NCBI GenBank assembly: GCA_025331565.1
Contig: JAFREQ010000165.1
Coordinates: 124,001-188,000, forward strand
DNA: 64,000 nt
Reading direction: 5' to 3'
Source of the DNA: Holacanthus passer
Lineage: Eukaryota > Chordata > Actinopteri > Pomacanthidae
Shown here piece after piece: positions 59,837 to 64,000 of this stretch (position 1 is the stretch's first letter; every line of letters starts with the position of its first letter). The notes below the pieces were generated by a model that worked only from the letters and a program-made list of their open reading frames with translations, ran no database searches and was not told the origin of the DNA. A program made the position numbers and the translations under genes.

Positions 59837-60060
59837 TGGGGGTGGCAGTAGGTCAGTCTGCTAGGACTCAGCTTGGGAACTGGAGGGTGGTGTGGACTGG
59901 TAGCTGGAGAGGTGCCAGTTCACCTCCTGAACACTGCCTGGGTGCTACTGAACCGACTATGTGTCTCGCTCTCATCTCTTCATACATTAATGCATGTGGA
60001 TAAATCCTGTTTGTGCATGTGTGTATTTTGGGCCTGTGTGTGTAAAATAACAGAATGAGA
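59837..60060 (+). mobile_element. tRNA-headed SINE, truncated
   Basis: The copy contains gtggcagtaggtcagtctgc (tRNA-like head), gggaactggagggt, ggactggtagctggagaggt, gccagttcacctcctg, and then the 3' part tcctgtttgtgcatgtgtgt, attttgggcctgtgtgtgta and aataacagaatga. These blocks and their order match a very frequent teleost SINE. The internal section is shortened and the terminal tail is missing. It explains the open frames at this place. Confidence 0.75.
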
Positions 60061-62111
60061 AGTACGCCTTCTTCCTTCCATTAAGCTTGTATTGAAGAGG
60101 ACCAAACTCATTTCTGTTCAGGTGGGCAGAGGCTGTAACTGGCTTCACTACACAAACACTGTCTAGACATGATCTTAATGATCTTCTCTTGCAGTGAAAA
60201 ACATTTTTTGACAACTTTATTATTCTGATGCTGAATATTTTCTGTTCCTAGCTGACTTAACACACACAAAATGGTTTATCAAAGACAACATATTACTTTA
60301 CCAGTCATAATCCCCATGTTGCTACATCATATCTTCCTCATGTACATCATAGTATATAGGACCCTTAAATAAATCCAAAATGTAATTCAGTATATACAGA
60401 TACATCAACTAATGTAGACACAATCACTTAGTACATAAAGGTTTGCTTGCAAGATCTGCAAAAGCATGATGAAGGAAACCTTTACAAAGTCAGTACAAAG
60501 TTTAATCATTTAGATTATCAGGATTGTTTTTCTCCTAATTGTGATGATGAATGCATCAAATACGCATATGGTGACTTCTATACAGTGTTGTACAAAAAAT
60601 ACAGTACTTGAGTAGATGCTTAGTTTTTCTACCACTGTTGTTGCTATTTATGGATTTGGGGTTTATTAAAATGTATGTGCACTGTGGAGCTGATATTTCT
60701 CTCTGTGCTGCAGGAACAATCATTCTTCTTGATCCATTCATTGACCACCACACAGTTATCATCATCCCTGACTGAGGGAATGAAGTTAAGATGAACTGAA
60801 ATCATTTGAAGCGTAATTAGTCCATGAATCTCTGTCAGTTATTCTGTGACAAATAGATCAATGCCATTTTCTCCATTCGCAGTCATCCTTTATGCGGAAG
60901 TATGTGTGCAGATTTTCACTGATGTATTTAGGGACACTAAAACAATGAAATGCACATTTTTAATCAACCTTTTTTTTGGCTCATCAAATCTGCACTATGG
61001 TTCCAGTTAACACTGATTGAAATGCATTTGTATGCATATGGGTAAACTAATTAAATACAGAGAGCTGCATGCTTTAATTCTAATCATGAGGTCATTTGTT
61101 GCTTCAGTGTTTGATCAAATTTTGCACTAATATAATAATAATATATAGCAATCATGCACAGAGAAATCCACTAGGGCAGAGAAACTACTGTCTTTTGAAG
61201 ACAATGCAGCTACAAGACTAGTGACATTTATTTTTAATTTCTGATTTAGATTTTGCTCTTTCTTACTGTACCAATGTAATATGAAAACTTTAAAACACAA
61301 AATACTTTTTGATGAGACTAAAAAGAAAAGGCCAATTCTAAGAAGTGATGAACCGAAGTGCATTTTGTCAGACTGAGGGAAAACTGAAATGTTACCGTTT
61401 CTGTCTCAATGTCGATAATCAATATCTGCATTTTACTTAATCAGAATATAATATGCTCATAAAGCTACGTATGTGTTGTTTATATTGTAATGTCTAAATC
61501 AGATACATGTATATGAAGTGGTCATAAACAAATATTCTGTAATATTAATATAAGGAGTGATAGCAATAGTTATCATTTATCTAAGGTGAAAATTGATTTT
61601 AATTTTACATGTAGCACTATTTTTTGTAATTACATTCACAATTAACATTAATGGTATCATGTAGCAAACTATAATGTTAAGAAAGAATGTATTTGAGGGA
61701 GCCTAAATAATATTCAACAGTTACTGTACTGATAGAGTGAACTGTAGTCCAAAGTAAAGGTCAGTTTTTCACTAAGCCTTTTTCACAGAAGACATTTTGA
61801 CATGTCACAGGTGGAAAAGCTCAATGGTGAGTAATACAATGAATGAAAGCTGAATTACATTTGTTTCAGATTCAAGGCGTTGTTTATGCTGCCTCACTGT
61901 CACACTGGCGTGACTTGTTATAACCCCACATCTCACCTCATGAAGGAAGGTTTGTCTTCATTTAGATATAAATTGCATAACATCTTCTCAAGCCGTTTTC
62001 TGAGAAGTATATTATTTTATTAAAATAGTAAATACAGTTAATTTGTCCAAAATTCATTAAATTTGACACTGGTGATTACGAGGTTTGTAACCTGGTCTTT
62101 CCCTCAGTGTA

Positions 62112-62125
62112 CCACTAGGGGGAAG
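62112..62125 (+). promoter_or_regulatory. CTCF-like motif upstream of sphk1
   Basis: The sequence ccactagggggaag fits the core CCACTAGGGGG. It lies about 850 bp upstream of the sphk1 start codon, between it and the prcd-side intergenic DNA. Occupancy is untested. Confidence 0.45.
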
Positions 62126-62966
62126 CATAGCGCCTCTTTTGGACGGACAGAACTACTGAACAACAAAGTTTAATGTAAACTGCGGCCAAATAGTGACGCG
62201 TCAAGTCAGCAGGAGGCACCAGCAACAACTCAGAGAAAAGGTGGTTATGACCATAAAAATAAAAGCGTGAATAAAATTGATCTGATGACAATCTTGAGGC
62301 TTACTGTGCATCAGCTGGTTTGTGCTAATTTAATTGGAATGTTATTTGGAAACATGCACCTCTAAATCCTAACATCATCAATAACATGATAAAAATGCAC
62401 AGATTGCACAGAAAGGAGGAGGGATGGGTTGTTTAGTTTATTTTGTAACAAACATTTTGTGAATTTAAAAAGGGTAAAATATATTGTTTTGTTCTTTATA
62501 AAACATGTATCAAGACACCAAAAAGACTTAATTTGTTATTTCACCTGTTTGGGTTGATCATATCTTAAAGCAGTATTTACCATGTCCAGTGCTGTTTCAA
62601 AGCCTTCTACACAATTTATTTGTTTTAACTGGCCACAAAGCTGTCATAATTGAATAAAGTAGTTGAGTATAAAAGTACTAGAATCACCCACCATATGTAT
62701 GTTATCAATTACAGAAAAAACATCCTATAAAAATATCTACAGACAGCTTGTGTGTGGGACAAAGTGTGGCTCTTATTGTGAAATGTAAGCGGATGCGGTG
62801 CGTTTGATTCTCTTTCCGTTTGACACCGGTCCGAGCAGCAGACTGTCAGCACACTCCGGTAGTCTCCACTTCACTCACACCATCCAGGCGGGGAGCGATG
62901 TGAGAGCGTGGCTGCTGCTCTATCCCGGACCCCCCGCCGAGTCTCGGTCTCATCCGTCTGCTCAGG

Positions 62967-63390
62967 ATGGACCCGAGGAGAGCTGAACCGGACCGCAACA
63001 CCGGCATCAACCCGGTTTCGCTCTATGGGGAATTCACGGTCCCCGGCAACAGGAAAGTCAGGTACGCCGTGAGTTTGACCGAGCGGGACCTCATCGTCCA
63101 GAGACTCACCTCAACACCTATCGGCCGGAACAAGCTGGTGTTCAGCCTGAAGGACTGTGTGGGCTGCCGGGCTCAGCGTGCGGACGACGGCGCGGACCCG
63201 GCAGCCTACCTGTCCGCCTTCTTCTACCCGCTCCGGCGGCGCTGGGTGAGTTCCGGGGTCTCGCGGCACAGAGTGGAGCAGTGCTTCCGTCTCGCGACGC
63301 TGCAGGACCCGCGCGCTAACCTGGAGGAGGCGGAGAAGTGGGCTCGCGCCGTCAGGGAGCGCTCTGCCCGGCAACAGTATCTAAGAGACG
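62967..63390 (+). CDS. sphk1: Sphingosine kinase exon 1 (N-terminal domain, residues 1-141)
   Basis: Sphingosine kinases phosphorylate sphingosine with ATP to sphingosine-1-phosphate. This GC-rich exon has its ATG at 62967 (context ctcaggATGG) and ends CTAAGAGACG before gtgagt (phase 1, splitting a Gly codon). The protein reads VSLYGEFTVPGNRKVRYAVS, LTERDLIVQRLTSTPIGRNK, DPAAYLSAFFYPLRRRW and EEAEKWARAVRE. This parallels the N-terminal lipid-binding-like region of human SPHK2 (an LHGEF...FALTLT...IQRL...AAYF...AEAQRWA order), which precedes the diacylglycerol-kinase-type catalytic domain. The catalytic exons (GGKG-like nucleotide loop) are outside the window. The name sphk1 rests on synteny with prcd and cytoglobin; by sequence alone sphk2 is possible. 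Confidence 0.83.
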
Positions 63391-64000
63391 GTGAGTTGTC
63401 CCTTAGTGACAAAGATGGAGAAGTTTTTACAGTGTGAGTTCGCAGCGAGTCAGTTCGATTAGGACGCAACAACACACTTAGATTTAATTAGATATGAGGA
63501 TAAAACTGTGTATTGAGGCAAAAATAGGTATGTTTGTGTACACGTGTTTATGAAGTGAAAATGTGAAAAAGAAACGAACATTAGTTCAGGTCATTAACCC
63601 CCAGTTTCTTCCACTGTTAATTAGTAAGTAGTTTGTGATAATTTAATTATAAAAATGCACCATGAAAGCACCATGTACACTGAAATAAAGACTAGATCTT
63701 AACCAGGGGCCCTTCTACAACATGGGGCCCCAACATTAACTGTACAGATGTTGTCTTAAAGTCTCTGTCAAGCCAGTGTATAAACAAACACGTTTACAGT
63801 TCATTAATATCAGGACAGTGAACAGGAAGTGAACCAGGACCCCCTGTGGGTCTGGGGTCTTGGGGTATCTGCTGTCTTTGCCTTCTGTTAGCCACCAGTC
63901 ATTTTAACATAACAGGCTGAAGGGATGTTTGATTGGACTGACAAACTCTATTAATTAACAAATCTGATAAGCTTGTAACTAACTTTTTTTTTCCATTATT
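63391..64000 (+). other. sphk1 intron 1 (partial)
   Basis: AT-rich sequence starts with a gtgagt donor and runs to the window edge. The frame stays open to 63437 by chance read-through. No exon or repeat was recognised. Confidence 0.75.

Larger units (their letters stand above)
53946..62966. other. Intergenic region between prcd and sphk1
   Basis: These 9 kb have no recognised exon. Content: a compositionally distinct, repeat-free block at about 54420-54700; a reverse interspersed repeat (56808-57030); a reverse retroposon tail (57187-57260); a tRNA-headed SINE (59837-60060); AT-rich DNA (60200-62080); and a CTCF-like site (62112-62125). Other short open frames lack domains. Confidence 0.65.

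Overview
The window is animal nuclear DNA, almost certainly from a ray-finned (teleost) fish. It has short exons in long AT-rich introns, GT-AG splice sites, many CA/GT microsatellites, and dispersed repeats that I recognise as typical of fish genomes (tRNA-headed SINEs, L2/Rex1-like LINE debris, short inverted-repeat DNA transposons). Four protein-coding genes can be read directly by translating exons. No rRNA, canonical tRNA gene, CRISPR array or prokaryotic structure was seen.

Layout. (1) About 1-18.7 kb, minus strand: the 5' end of myh10 (non-muscle myosin heavy chain IIB). There is a CCAAT/GC-box promoter near 18.65-18.73 kb, a non-coding first exon near 18.4-18.6 kb, the ATG exon at 14584-14965 and the next coding exon at 7423-7579. 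The rest of the gene runs off the left edge. (2) About 18.7-26.2 kb: an intergenic stretch holding a decayed LINE reverse transcriptase and two CTCF-like motifs. (3) 26.9-37.8 kb, plus strand: a complete three-exon cytoglobin gene (196 aa, best fit cygb2), with a strongly strand-biased polypurine/polypyrimidine leader and a possible long 3' UTR to about 41.58 kb. (4) 46.5-49.7 kb, plus strand: prcd, the small photoreceptor disc membrane protein (48 aa), with two CRX-like sites just upstream. Downstream, three further exon-like blocks (50899-53608) keep one open frame and end near a good poly(A) signal. They could be 3' exons of prcd or an undescribed alternative C-terminus. (5) 54-62.9 kb: intergenic DNA with repeats and a CTCF-like site. 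(6) 62967-63390, plus strand: the first coding exon of a sphingosine kinase, probably sphk1, whose catalytic exons lie beyond the right edge.

Cytoglobin, PRCD and SPHK1 are close neighbours on human 17q25, so cygb2-prcd-sphk1 is an old conserved block and supports the gene names. MYH10 is on the other arm of human chromosome 17, so its position next to cygb2 marks a rearrangement breakpoint relative to human. The genes do not form a pathway. They are a motor protein, an oxygen/NO-handling globin, a photoreceptor outer-segment protein and a lipid kinase.

The most interesting unexplained signal is the phase-compatible open exon chain downstream of prcd. Other notable points are loss of one of the two cytoglobin redox cysteines, a glutamate-coding microsatellite inside prcd, a short upstream ORF in the myh10 leader, and a nested transposon insertion in a myh10 intron.
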